Assembly (NCBI GenBank): GCA_035640715.1
Contig: DASQVO010000441.1
Span: 1 to 43,282, forward strand
DNA length: 43,282 bases
Reading direction: 5' to 3'
Origin: DASQVO01 sp035640715
Lineage (GTDB): Bacteria > Actinomycetota > Actinomycetes > Streptosporangiales > Streptosporangiaceae
Shown here: positions 24,522 to 32,587 of the stretch, one piece after another
How the letters are laid out: each line of letters begins with the position of its first letter
Position numbering within the stretch: the first letter of the stretch is position 1
Position numbers and translations under genes: made by a program
The notes under the pieces: model-generated
Database searches by the model: none
The model's input: only the letters and a program-made list of their open reading frames with translations
Told to the model about the DNA's origin: nothing

Positions 24522-25334
24522 ATGACCGAAATCGCAGACTCGCAGACTCAAGTCCTGGAGTCGCCCCTGGTCGGGCTCGAAGCGCGCCAGGTCTCGGCCT
24601 GGTTCGGCAAGCACAAGGTGCTGGAGCGGGTCTCGCTGCTCATGGCGCCTGGCACGGTGACCGCGCTCATCGGCCCGTCCGGCTGCGGGAAGTCGACGTT
24701 CCTGCGGATCCTCAACCGGATGCACGAGATGATCCCCGGTGCCGCGCTGGGTGGTGAGGTGCTGCTGGCCGGGCAGGACATCTACCACCCGAGCCAGCGC
24801 CCGCAGCAGGTCCGCCGGAGAATCGGCATGGTCTTCCAGAAGCCCAACCCGTTCCCCACAATGTCGATCTACGACAACGTGACCAGCGGACTCAAGCTGG
24901 CCGGGATCAAGGTTCGCGACAAGGACTCCCTCGTCGAGTCCTGCCTGCGCCGGGCCGGCCTGTGGGAGGAGGTCCGCCGCCGCCTGTCCACCCCCGGCGG
25001 CGCGCTGTCCGGCGGCCAGCAGCAGCGGCTGTGCATCGCCAGGTCGCTGGCTGTCGCGCCCGATGTGCTCCTCATGGACGAGCCCTGCTCCGCGCTCGAC
25101 CCGACATCCACCCGCCGCATCGAGGACACCATCGCCGAGATCTCGTCACAGGTCACGATCGTCATCGTCACCCACAACATGCAGCAGGCCCAGCGCGTCT
25201 CCCAGAACTGCGCGTTCTTCCTGGCCTCCGAAGGCACCCCAGGCCACATCGTCGAATCCGGCCCCACCCAGCAGCTATTCGAAGACCCGCAGGACCCCCG
25301 CACTGCCGACTATGTGCACGGCCGTTTCGGCTGA
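24522..25334 (+). CDS. pstB: Phosphate-type ABC transporter ATPase PstB
   Basis: 270 residues. Walker A GPSGCGKST (51-59), Q-loop FQKPNPFP typical of PstB, ABC signature LSGGQQQRLCIAR, Walker B VLLMDEPCSALD, and the H-loop histidine in IVTHNMQQA. It couples ATP hydrolysis to transport through PstC/PstA in the cytoplasm. Last gene of the operon, nine bases after the pseudo-sortase, with GAGG before the ATG. The close of the protein (QLFEDPQDPRTADYVHGRFG) is normal for PstB. No phoU follows; the next gene converges. Confidence 0.95.
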   Translation: MTEIADSQTQVLESPLVGLEARQVSAWFGKHKVLERVSLLMAPGTVTALIGPSGCGKSTFLRILNRMHEMIPGAALGGEVLLAGQDIYHPSQRPQQVRRRIGMVFQKPNPFPTMSIYDNVTSGLKLAGIKVRDKDSLVESCLRRAGLWEEVRRRLSTPGGALSGGQQQRLCIARSLAVAPDVLLMDEPCSALDPTSTRRIEDTIAEISSQVTIVIVTHNMQQAQRVSQNCAFFLASEGTPGHIVESGPTQQLFEDPQDPRTADYVHGRFG

Positions 25335-25356
25335 TGTCCCAGATGTGCCCTGTCCC

Positions 25357-26826
25357 TTACTCACCCCTGTAGAGGCGCTCAAGGCTGATCAGTTCGACGT
25401 CGGGCCGCGCTGCGGCTTCCTCGGTGAGGTCAAGGGTGAAGCCGGATCTGCTGAAGAGCAGCAGCTTGGGCGGCTGCCCGACCCGGGCGCTGGGCAGCAA
25501 TCCGCGCAGGTGCTCGAGCCGCCGCAACTGCCGCGCGTCGACGGCTGCGCTGGTCGCCTTGGCTTCGCCGATCGCGGTGATCCGGTTTGCCGCCCCGCCT
25601 AGTTCCTCGGAGACCACGATGTCTAGTTCGTGGCCCCCTTGGTGCTCCCGGCACGCGATCTCGGTCGGCCGTACGCTGCTGGCCGCACCGCCTAGCGACT
25701 CCTCGGCGGCGTAGCGCAAGCACCACTGCCTGGCGAGGTCCTCGAAGTGCGGTCCGTAGATCTTGGCGGCCACCGCCGGCGCGCTGCGCTGCCAGACCCG
25801 TTCCGCGCGCCCGGCCACCAGTTCGGGCTCGTAGCGTGAGGTGATCAGCTGGTGCAGCCGGACGATCGGCTCGGCGATCCGGAACACGCTCCGCTTGCCG
25901 CGCAGGGCGTCGTCCAGGTGCTCGATTAGCCCGATGTCCTGCAATCCAGTGAGCAAGTGCGCGATCGCTGAACCCGGCCGGCCGAGCGCGGCAGCGATCT
26001 CCGATCGCCGGCTGCTCCCGGCGCTGATCGCGCCGAGGGCGGCTGCGTACGAAGTGGGTTCGGTGATTGACGGCTCCTCGCGCAGCAGCAGCCCGCCCTC
26101 GCGAAACATCGCGCCCGCCGGGTTCAGCAGCCGACGCTGCACCCACCGGTCGAAGTGCGCCAATGAACGCGGCCCCGAGCCACCGCACATGTCCTTATAC
26201 GCAGGCGTTCCCCCGGTGAGTGCGTGCAGCCGGAACGCCAGCTCGGGGTCATCAGCCACCTCCCAGAATTCCGCCGCCTCGCGGAATCCGAACGGGCGGA
26301 CGATCAACTCCAGCCGCGAGCGTCCGCGCAACGGGGCGCCACCGCCCAGCAGCTGGGACATCGTGGTCAGAGCGCTGCCGCACAGGATCATCCGCGTCTT
26401 CGTCTCCTGCCTCGCGTGGCCAAGCGGGCTCAGCGCCTGCTGAAGGTAGGACGGCAGCGCCCGGGTCACCGCCACAAGGTACGGGAACTCGTCGATGACC
26501 ACCACGGTGGGCCGCTCTTCGCCGAGCCGCAGCAACTCGTCAAGCGCCTCTCGGTAGCTGGCGAAGAGCACCGCCTGGCGCAGCCCCCGGTACGCCGCGT
26601 ACGCGGCGCCCAGGTCGGCCAGGTTCTGCGCTTCGCTCTGCTGGGTCGCCGCGAACATGAACCCGTCCAGTTCAAGCGCGAGCAGCTCGAGCAGCAGCGT
26701 CTTGCCCTGTCGGCGGCGCCCGTAGACCAGCCCGAGCGTCGCCCCCTGCTCTGCCGATGTCGCAAACTCGGCAAGCTCATCCCACTCGACATCCCTGTCG
26801 AACAGCCGGTCAGGCTTGGCGGGCAC
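25357..26826 (-). CDS. Walker ATPase of the archaeal-ATPase family with DUF234 C-terminal domain
   Basis: 489 residues. P-loop YGRRRQGKT (~35-43), Walker B VVVIDEFPYL, sensor-like ILCGSALTTM, then a winged-helix part (~270-320, RRSEIAAALGRPGSAIAHLLTGLQDIGLIEHL) and a C-terminal DUF234 domain. The latter has a PD-(D/E)XK-like layout: FEDLARQWCLRY, ELDIVV and AIGEAKA. Proteins of this kind are sporadically distributed, mobile and poorly understood; the family is typical of archaea and some bacteria. The GTG start has GGAGG five bases upstream. It is monocistronic, with an operator-like palindrome upstream. The biological role is unknown; nuclease activity is inferred only from the C-terminal motif. 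Confidence 0.85.
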   Translation of the reverse strand: MPAKPDRLFDRDVEWDELAEFATSAEQGATLGLVYGRRRQGKTLLLELLALELDGFMFAATQQSEAQNLADLGAAYAAYRGLRQAVLFASYREALDELLRLGEERPTVVVIDEFPYLVAVTRALPSYLQQALSPLGHARQETKTRMILCGSALTTMSQLLGGGAPLRGRSRLELIVRPFGFREAAEFWEVADDPELAFRLHALTGGTPAYKDMCGGSGPRSLAHFDRWVQRRLLNPAGAMFREGGLLLREEPSITEPTSYAAALGAISAGSSRRSEIAAALGRPGSAIAHLLTGLQDIGLIEHLDDALRGKRSVFRIAEPIVRLHQLITSRYEPELVAGRAERVWQRSAPAVAAKIYGPHFEDLARQWCLRYAAEESLGGAASSVRPTEIACREHQGGHELDIVVSEELGGAANRITAIGEAKATSAAVDARQLRRLEHLRGLLPSARVGQPPKLLLFSRSGFTLDLTEEAAARPDVELISLERLYRGE

Positions 26827-26853
26827 CGAACCTCCGCATGAATGATGGCTGAA

Positions 26854-26879
26854 GCTATGATGTCCATAACTATCATAGC
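26854..26879 (-). promoter_or_regulatory. 8-bp inverted repeat upstream of the DUF234 ATPase, probable operator
   Basis: GCTATGAT (26854-26861) and ATCATAGC (26872-26879) form a perfect inverted repeat with a 10-base spacer, 28 bases before the GTG start, in a locally AT-rich promoter region. The winged-helix part of the ATPase could make it autoregulatory, but no binding protein is shown. Confidence 0.55.
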
Positions 26880-27075
26880 CGTAACCACCATTAACGTGAG
26901 CCTCGTGCCGTAGCCGCTCAGGTGCGAGATAAGACCCGATTTATCCTTGATATTGCTGATTGTCTAGCGGCGAGCCGATGATGTATCAACATCTGCGCCT
27001 CAGGGGTCTGGTGCGGCGAACGCGACGGTTTTAGGTTTGCAAGCAGGCGCATCTGCCTGGCGAGGAGGCCGTCGC

Positions 27076-27594
27076 ATGAACCACATCAACGTCAGCGTTG
27101 ACGGCGTCAAGTATTCCGACGACGTCGAACCCCGCATGCTGCTCGTCCACTACCTGAGAGAGGTAGCCGGGCGGACAGGAACCCCGATCGGCTGCGATAC
27201 ATCCAACTGCGGTGCCTGCACCGTGCTCCTCAGCGGCATGTCGGTCAAGAGCTGCTCGGTGCTGGCAGTCCAGGCCGACGGGGCCCAGATCACCACCATC
27301 GAGGGCCTTGCCAACGGCGAATGGCATCCCTTGCAGCGCGCCTTCCGTGAAGAGCACGCACTGCAGTGCGGCTACTGCACGCCGGGCATGATCATGGCAG
27401 CGTCTGACCTGCTGCGCGACAACCCCCGGCCAACCCAGCAGGAAGTCCGGGAAGGCCTGGAAGGCAACCTGTGCCGCTGTACCGGCTACCAGAACATCGT
27501 TGCGGCGGTCCTGCGGGCCGCCGCCGAGATGTCTGGCCAGTCGGCCACCGACGCCCCAACGAAGGCCGCACCGCAGACGGGAGCAGTGTCATGA
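27076..27594 (+). CDS. coxS: Form II CO dehydrogenase-like hydroxylase, small [2Fe-2S] subunit CoxS
   Basis: 172 residues with both [2Fe-2S] domains of the xanthine-oxidase family. The plant-ferredoxin-type cluster is in GCDTSNCGACTVLLSG with the later KSC. The helical-bundle cluster is in LQCGYCTPGMIM and LCRCTGYQNI. It passes electrons from the molybdenum site in CoxL to FAD in CoxM. The ATG at 27076 has GAGGAGG eight bases upstream; the frame reaching back to 27037 is not needed. The stop overlaps the coxL start (ATGA). Gene order S-L-M is typical of form II clusters. Confidence 0.93.
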   Translation: MNHINVSVDGVKYSDDVEPRMLLVHYLREVAGRTGTPIGCDTSNCGACTVLLSGMSVKSCSVLAVQADGAQITTIEGLANGEWHPLQRAFREEHALQCGYCTPGMIMAASDLLRDNPRPTQQEVREGLEGNLCRCTGYQNIVAAVLRAAAEMSGQSATDAPTKAAPQTGAVS

Positions 27595-30080
27595 CGGCCA
27601 CCGAGACACCGGGCGCCGTGCCCGCGAACAGCGAGGTCACCAGCGAAATCGGCCGCCGGCGGGTACGCAAGGAAGACGCCCGTCTCGTCACCGGGCAGAC
27701 GAACTGGACGGACAACATCCGCCTGCCGGGCATGCTGCACGTGGCGTTCCTGCGCAGCCCGTACGCGCACGCGCGCATCAACTCCGTGGACCTCAGCGCG
27801 GCCCGCGAGGCGCCGGGCGTCATCGCCGCGTTCTCCGGCGCGGATCTGGCCAGCGAGCAGGGCAGCCTGCCGTGCGCCTGGCCGGTCACCCCGGACATCG
27901 TGATGCCCGATCACCCGCCGATGGCAACCGGCGAGGTTCGCTACGTCGGCGAGATCGTGGCCGGCGTGGTGGCCCGCGACCGCTATGCCGCCGCGGACGC
28001 GCTGGAGGCGATCGACGTCGACTACGACCCGCTGCCGCCGGTCCTGGACATGGAGGCCGCGCTCGCCGAGGGCTCGCCGAAGGTGCACGCCGCGGGCAAC
28101 AAGTCCTTCGAGTGGCCATTCTCCGCCGGCGACATCGAGGCCGCCTTCCGCGACGCGCCCGTGGTCATCGAGCGGACCTTCCGCCAGCAGCGGCTGATCC
28201 CCAGCGCCATGGAGCCGCGCGCGGTCGTCTGCGCCGCGGTCGGCGACGAGTACACGATGTGGTCAGCCACCCAGATCCCGCACATCCTGCGGCTGATGCT
28301 GGCGATGGTCACCGGCATCCCCGAGCAGCAGATCCGGGTCATCGCGCCGGATGTCGGCGGCGGCTTCGGATCGAAGCTCCAGGTGACCGCCGAGGAAGTG
28401 CTGGCACTGCTGCTCGCGCGCAGGCTCGGCAAGCCGGTCAAGTGGACCGAGTCCCGCAGCGAGGGCAACATGGCCGTCCACCACGGCCGTGACCAGATCC
28501 AGCGGATCAAGCTCGCCGCCGACCGCGACGGCAGGCTCCGCGGCCTGTCGGTGGACCTGCTGGCGGACATGGGCGCTTACCTGATGCTGGTGACGCCGGG
28601 CGTCCCGCTGCTCGGCGCGTTCATGTTCAACGCCATCTACAAGATGGACGCCTACTCCTTCACGTGCACGGGCGTGTTCACCACCAAGACGCCGACCGAC
28701 GCCTACCGCGGAGCGGGCCGCCCGGAGGCCACGTTCGCGATCGAGCGCATGATGGACGAACTCGCCAACGAACTGGGCATGGACCCGCTGGCCCTACGCG
28801 AACGGAACTGGATCCGTCATGAGGAGTTCCCGTTCACCACGATCGCGGGCCTGACCTACGACTCGGGCAACTACGAGGCGGCCACCGCCAAGGCGCGCGA
28901 GATCTTCCGCTATGACGAGCTGAGGAAAGAGCAGGCCGAACGAAGGGCCGCCGGGAGCCCCGTCCAACTGGGGCTCGGCACGTCGACCTACACCGAGATG
29001 TGCGGGCTCGCGCCGTCCCGCATTCTTGGCCAGCTCTCCTACGGCGCGGGCGGCTGGGAGCACGCGTCGGTGCGGATGCTGCCCACGGGCAAAGTCGAGG
29101 TGGTGACCGGTTCCAGCGCGCACGGCCAGGGCCACGAGACGGCGTGGAGCCAGATCGTCGCCGACAAGCTCGGCGTGCCGTTCGAGGATGTGCGCGTGCT
29201 GCACGGTGATACGCAGGTGTCGCCCAAGGGGATGGACACCTACGGGTCGCGCTCGCTCACCGTCGGCGGCATAGCTCTCGTTAACGCCTGCGACAAGGTG
29301 GTGGAGAAGGCCCGGGTGATCGCGGCCGCCATGCTCGAGGTCGCGCCGGAGGACCTGGAGTGGTCGCCCGGGCGCTGGTCGGTGCGCGGCGACCCGGACC
29401 AGGGCAAGACCATCGCCGAGATCGCGCTGGCCACGTTCGCCGCGCACAACCTGCCGGACGGGGTCGAGCCCTCGCTGGACTCCGAGGCGACCTACGACCC
29501 GGACAACTTCTCCTACCCGCACGGCACCCACCTGTGCGCGGCCGAGGTGGACACCGAGACCGGGCAGGTGACGATCCGCTCCTACGTGGCGGTCGACGAC
29601 GTGGGCACCGTGGTGAACCCACTCATCGTGGACGGCCAGGTGCACGGCGGCCTCGCACAAGGCATCGGGCAGGCACTGTATGAGGAGGCCGTCTACGACG
29701 ACGACGGCAACCTGGTCACCACGACCATGGCCGACTACATCCTGCCGACCGCCGCAGACCTGCCGGAGTTCCAGACCGCCCGGACAGAGACGCCCGCGAC
29801 CAGCAACCCGCTCGGCGTGAAGGGCGTCGGCGAGGCCGGCACGATCGCCTCCACACCGGCCGTGGTGAACGCGGTCATCGACGCGCTCCGGCCACTCGGT
29901 GTCCGCGATGTGCCGATGCCGTGCACGCCGGAACGGGTCTGGCGGGCGATTCAGCTGGCCCGGCTGGGGCGCGCGCCCGATTCCGGGGACGCGCCGTCGG
30001 CGGCACCGGCCACGCCACCGGCCAACCAGGCCCATGACGCTGAGCTCAACCCGGCCCACGGCCAGGAAGAAGGCATGTGA
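27591..30080 (+). CDS. coxL: Form II CO dehydrogenase-like molybdenum subunit CoxL
   Basis: 829 residues, full length for the molybdopterin-cytosine-dinucleotide-binding catalytic subunit. After the opening GRRRVRKEDARLVTG come the MoCo-binding GGGFGSK, the active-site loop AYRGAGR (371-377) and GVKGVGEAGTIA containing the catalytic glutamate near the C-terminus. AYRGAGR marks form II; true CO oxidisers (form I) have AYXCSFR. The physiological substrate is therefore unknown and probably an aldehyde or heterocycle rather than CO. Start at 27591 overlaps the coxS stop; a longer frame from 27471 lies in coxS. The stop overlaps the coxM start. Confidence 0.93.
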   Translation: MTATETPGAVPANSEVTSEIGRRRVRKEDARLVTGQTNWTDNIRLPGMLHVAFLRSPYAHARINSVDLSAAREAPGVIAAFSGADLASEQGSLPCAWPVTPDIVMPDHPPMATGEVRYVGEIVAGVVARDRYAAADALEAIDVDYDPLPPVLDMEAALAEGSPKVHAAGNKSFEWPFSAGDIEAAFRDAPVVIERTFRQQRLIPSAMEPRAVVCAAVGDEYTMWSATQIPHILRLMLAMVTGIPEQQIRVIAPDVGGGFGSKLQVTAEEVLALLLARRLGKPVKWTESRSEGNMAVHHGRDQIQRIKLAADRDGRLRGLSVDLLADMGAYLMLVTPGVPLLGAFMFNAIYKMDAYSFTCTGVFTTKTPTDAYRGAGRPEATFAIERMMDELANELGMDPLALRERNWIRHEEFPFTTIAGLTYDSGNYEAATAKAREIFRYDELRKEQAERRAAGSPVQLGLGTSTYTEMCGLAPSRILGQLSYGAGGWEHASVRMLPTGKVEVVTGSSAHGQGHETAWSQIVADKLGVPFEDVRVLHGDTQVSPKGMDTYGSRSLTVGGIALVNACDKVVEKARVIAAAMLEVAPEDLEWSPGRWSVRGDPDQGKTIAEIALATFAAHNLPDGVEPSLDSEATYDPDNFSYPHGTHLCAAEVDTETGQVTIRSYVAVDDVGTVVNPLIVDGQVHGGLAQGIGQALYEEAVYDDDGNLVTTTMADYILPTAADLPEFQTARTETPATSNPLGVKGVGEAGTIASTPAVVNAVIDALRPLGVRDVPMPCTPERVWRAIQLARLGRAPDSGDAPSAAPATPPANQAHDAELNPAHGQEEGM

Positions 30081-30937
30081 TGATCCCGGCACAGTTCGCC
30101 TACACCCGGCCGGAATCGGTGGAAGAGGCCGTCAGCGTCCTCGCCGATAGCGGCGACGACGCGAAGGTGATCGCTGGCGGGCAGAGCCTGCTGCCGCTGC
30201 TGCGGCTCAGGCTTGCCTACCCCGAGGTGCTCGTCGACGTGGGCGGCCTCGACGAACTGCGCGGCGTCAGCGACGAGGGCGACGCGCTGCGGATCGGCGC
30301 GCTTACCACGCATTACGACCTGACCAGGGACCCGCTCGTCCGGGCGCACTGCGGACTGCTCGCTGAGGCGGCCGGAACCGTGGCCGACCCGGCCGTCCGG
30401 CATCGCGGCACCCTCGGTGGCGCGCTCGCGCACGCGGACCCCGCCGGCGACCTGCCCGCAGTCATCGTCGCGCTGGACGCCACCCTGACAGCCCGCGGGC
30501 CGGGCGGGGAAAGGCAGATCAGTGCGGCGAGCTTCTTCGCCGACTACCTCACCACCTCGCTCGACCCCGGCGAGGTCCTCACCGGGATCCGTGTCCCGAA
30601 GCTCGGCCGGGGCTGGGGCTATCGCTATGAGAAGTTCCACCGGTCGGCGCAGGCATGGGCGATCGTCGGGGTGGCCGCGCTCGCCCGGCGTGAGGATGGT
30701 CACGTGGCCGAGGCCAGAATCGGCCTGACGAACATGGGGCCGGTACCCATCCGGGCGACGGCCACCGAGGACGCCGTGGCAGGCGCCGCGGTGGACCCGG
30801 GTGCGCTCCGCGGGGCCGCCGCCCACGCGGACGAGGGTTCCAGCCCGCCGAGCGATCTGCACGCCGCTGCGGACTACCGGCGGCACCTGGCCAGGGTGCT
30901 GACCGCCCGCGCGCTTGCCGCCGCGGTAGGGCAGTGA
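30080..30937 (+). CDS. coxM: Form II CO dehydrogenase-like FAD subunit CoxM
   Basis: 285 residues with the FAD-binding 5 domain: AGGQSLLPLLRLR (about 34-46) and TLGGALAHADPAGD (about 113-126) are the two dinucleotide-binding loops of the CO-dehydrogenase medium subunit. A CO-dehydrogenase FAD C-terminal domain follows (RYEKFHRSAQAWAIVGVAA). It receives electrons from CoxS and passes them to a quinone or other acceptor. TGATG overlap with coxL favours the ATG at 30080; a GTG at 30077 is one codon longer. The last gene of the operon, followed by a strong terminator. Confidence 0.92.
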   Translation: MIPAQFAYTRPESVEEAVSVLADSGDDAKVIAGGQSLLPLLRLRLAYPEVLVDVGGLDELRGVSDEGDALRIGALTTHYDLTRDPLVRAHCGLLAEAAGTVADPAVRHRGTLGGALAHADPAGDLPAVIVALDATLTARGPGGERQISAASFFADYLTTSLDPGEVLTGIRVPKLGRGWGYRYEKFHRSAQAWAIVGVAALARREDGHVAEARIGLTNMGPVPIRATATEDAVAGAAVDPGALRGAAAHADEGSSPPSDLHAAADYRRHLARVLTARALAAAVGQ

Positions 30938-30958
30938 CGCCGGAGATAGTGACGGCAC

Positions 30959-30999
30959 AGCTAGCGGCGCCTGCGTCTGGATGGCAGGCGCTGCTAGCT
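30959..30999 (+). terminator. Terminator of the coxSLM operon
   Basis: Two 16-base arms (30959-30974 and 30984-30999) pair along their whole length with one G-U and a nine-base loop; the outer six bases are AGCTAG and CTAGCT. It lies 22 bases after the coxM stop and separates the operon from the CoxG-like gene. Confidence 0.85.
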
Positions 31000-31086
31000 C
31001 CGGCGATGCGGGGACTAAAGTAAGCAGTCTGTACGACTTCACAATGCGGCTAGACGCCGTTGCCGGGCGGAGAAGGGACGACAGCC

Positions 31087-31866
31087 ATGGCTATGGAGCT
31101 TGATCACTCGTTCACTGTCCCAGTCCCGCCCAATCAGGCCTGGGACGTGCTGCTCGACGTGGAAAAGATCGCGCCTTGCATGCCGGGCGCCACGGTGGAG
31201 AGCGTCGAGGGCGACGACGTCGCAGGCAGGCTGAAGGTCAAGGTCGGCCCCGTTTCGCTCACTTATAAGGGGACGGCGAAGTTCACCGACCGGGACGCCG
31301 AAAACCATTCCGTCCTCGTCGAGGCCTCGGGCAAGGAGACACGCGGCGCCGGCACGGCCTCCGCGACCGTCCGGGCGGCGCTGCGGCCGCAGGAGGGCGC
31401 GGACTCCAACGGTAAAGGCCAGACCCTTGTCACCCTGCACACGACGCTGAACGTGACCGGGCGCCCCGCGCAGTTCGGCCGCGGGGTGATCGCCGAGGTC
31501 GGTTCCAAGCTGATCGACAAGTTCGCGGACAACCTCGCCCAGCAGCTCACCAGCGGCGGCGCGACGACGGCGGCTGGGGAGGCAGCCGGCGCGACGACGG
31601 CGGCCGGGGAGGCAGCCGGCGCGGCGACGGCGGCACCGGCGGCTGAGGAAGCAGCACCTTCGGCAGCAGCACCACCGTCGGTGGCGGCACAGCCAGGGGC
31701 AGGGCAGCCCGTCCCGGTCCAGCACCGGGAAGAGTCCCTTAACCTGCTCAGCATCGCCGGGCCAGTGGTCTTGAAGCGCATCGCCCCCGTCGTGGGCGCC
31801 GCCGCGGCAGTGGCCCTGCTCACCTGGAGTGCCCGGCGCATCTTCCGCGGCCGTAAATCCGCCTGA
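31087..31866 (+). CDS. coxG: CoxG-like SRPBCC protein with a C-terminal membrane anchor
   Basis: 259 residues. An SRPBCC/CoxG domain (1-150) has MELDHSFTVPVPPNQAW, VEKIAPCMPGATVES and GPVSLTYKGTAKF. An Ala/Thr/Glu/Pro-rich linker (~158-215) includes a duplicated 10-residue repeat, and a C-terminal membrane helix (APVVGAAAAVALLTWSA) ends in RRIFRGRKSA. CoxG proteins help anchor or mature CO-dehydrogenase-type hydroxylases at the membrane and may bind quinone. The ATG at 31087 is preceded by GAAGGGA. It is separated from coxM by a terminator, so it is probably transcribed on its own. It converges on the MarR gene. Confidence 0.85.
   Translation: MAMELDHSFTVPVPPNQAWDVLLDVEKIAPCMPGATVESVEGDDVAGRLKVKVGPVSLTYKGTAKFTDRDAENHSVLVEASGKETRGAGTASATVRAALRPQEGADSNGKGQTLVTLHTTLNVTGRPAQFGRGVIAEVGSKLIDKFADNLAQQLTSGGATTAAGEAAGATTAAGEAAGAATAAPAAEEAAPSAAAPPSVAAQPGAGQPVPVQHREESLNLLSIAGPVVLKRIAPVVGAAAAVALLTWSARRIFRGRKSA
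31561..31620 (+). repeat. Two near-identical 30-bp tandem repeats in the CoxG linker
   Basis: 31561-31590 and 31591-31620 differ at one base and encode ATTAAGEAAG twice; a diverged third copy begins at 31621. Likely a recent in-frame expansion of a flexible linker. Confidence 0.8.
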
Positions 31867-31938
31867 CCGGCAGTCGCCCGGCCCGTTCCATGCGGGAGGA
31901 ATACTAGCCTTCCCCAGATCTAGGTTCTGGGCTCTGGC

Positions 31939-32484
31939 TCATATCTCGTGGAGGGAACACTCCTCATCGGAGGAGGGCATGTCGGTGGGCTTCCCCGGTT
32001 CATGCTCGGTGCCGGCGCACTGGGTGCCGGTGGCGAACCGCTGCACGGCGGCAGTCAGCGCGGGCAGGTCGAGGCCGTGCAGGTGGTCGAACATGTGACG
32101 GCGCGCGCTGGCCAGGTGCGTCGGCCAGGCGCGGCGCAGCAGGTCGAGGCCTGCGTCAGTGAGCACGGCGTTCCATCCGCGGCCGTCGTTGCAGCATCGC
32201 TCGCGCCGCACCGCGCCGTGGCTCTCCAGCCGGCTGACGACCCGGGTCATGCCACTCAGTGACAGGGTGCACTGGTCGGCGAGGTCGCCCATCCGCAGCC
32301 GCCGGCCAGGCGCCTCGGACAGGTGCATCAGCGCCGAATACTCGCTCGCGGATATGCCCTGCTCATGCAGCAGGTCCGCGTCGAAGGCGCGAGGGACGGT
32401 GATGATCGCGCGTGCGAAGGCGCGCAGGAACGCCTCCTCCTCGGCGGTGAGCGGCGTGGGTGTGGCCTGGGCACTGTTCGCCAT
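31939..32484 (-). CDS. MarR-family transcriptional regulator
   Basis: 181 residues with a winged helix-turn-helix: SASEYSALMHLSEAPGRRL, the recognition-helix region MGDLADQCTLSLSGMTRVVSRLESHG, and the wing VRRERCCNDGRGWNAVLTDAG. It probably represses the divergent FMN-reductase gene and itself through two similar sites at 32494-32548. Two adjacent cysteines in the wing (ERCCND) could make it redox-responsive, but this is speculative. The start is the ATG at 32484; the frame extends to 32514 with no clear ribosome site for either. The acidic tail (SSDEECSLHEI) is unusual. Confidence 0.9.
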   Translation of the reverse strand: MANSAQATPTPLTAEEEAFLRAFARAIITVPRAFDADLLHEQGISASEYSALMHLSEAPGRRLRMGDLADQCTLSLSGMTRVVSRLESHGAVRRERCCNDGRGWNAVLTDAGLDLLRRAWPTHLASARRHMFDHLHGLDLPALTAAVQRFATGTQCAGTEHEPGKPTDMPSSDEECSLHEI

Positions 32485-32493
32485 GTGCGTTAG

Positions 32494-32548
32494 TGTACTT
32501 GCTTGACAAAGCATCTAGCACCATTGTACTTTCTTGCCGAAGCAAGAA
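32494..32548. promoter_or_regulatory. Two MarR-type operator candidates in the divergent promoter
   Basis: TGTACTT occurs at 32494 and 32525, 31 bp apart (about three helical turns). Each is followed by an inverted repeat: TGCTT-GACA-AAGCA (32500-32513) and the perfect TTCTTGC-CGAA-GCAAGAA (32531-32548). Their position between divergent marR and FMN-reductase starts is what a MarR auto-repressor would use. Confidence 0.65.
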
Positions 32549-32587
32549 TATTCCGGACCGTCACAGACCAGTACAGGAGAAGTCTCT

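Noticed and set aside
27591..30080. Genuine CO-oxidising (form I) CO dehydrogenase
   Set aside because: The active-site loop is AYRGAGR, not AYXCSFR, and gene order is S-L-M rather than M-S-L.
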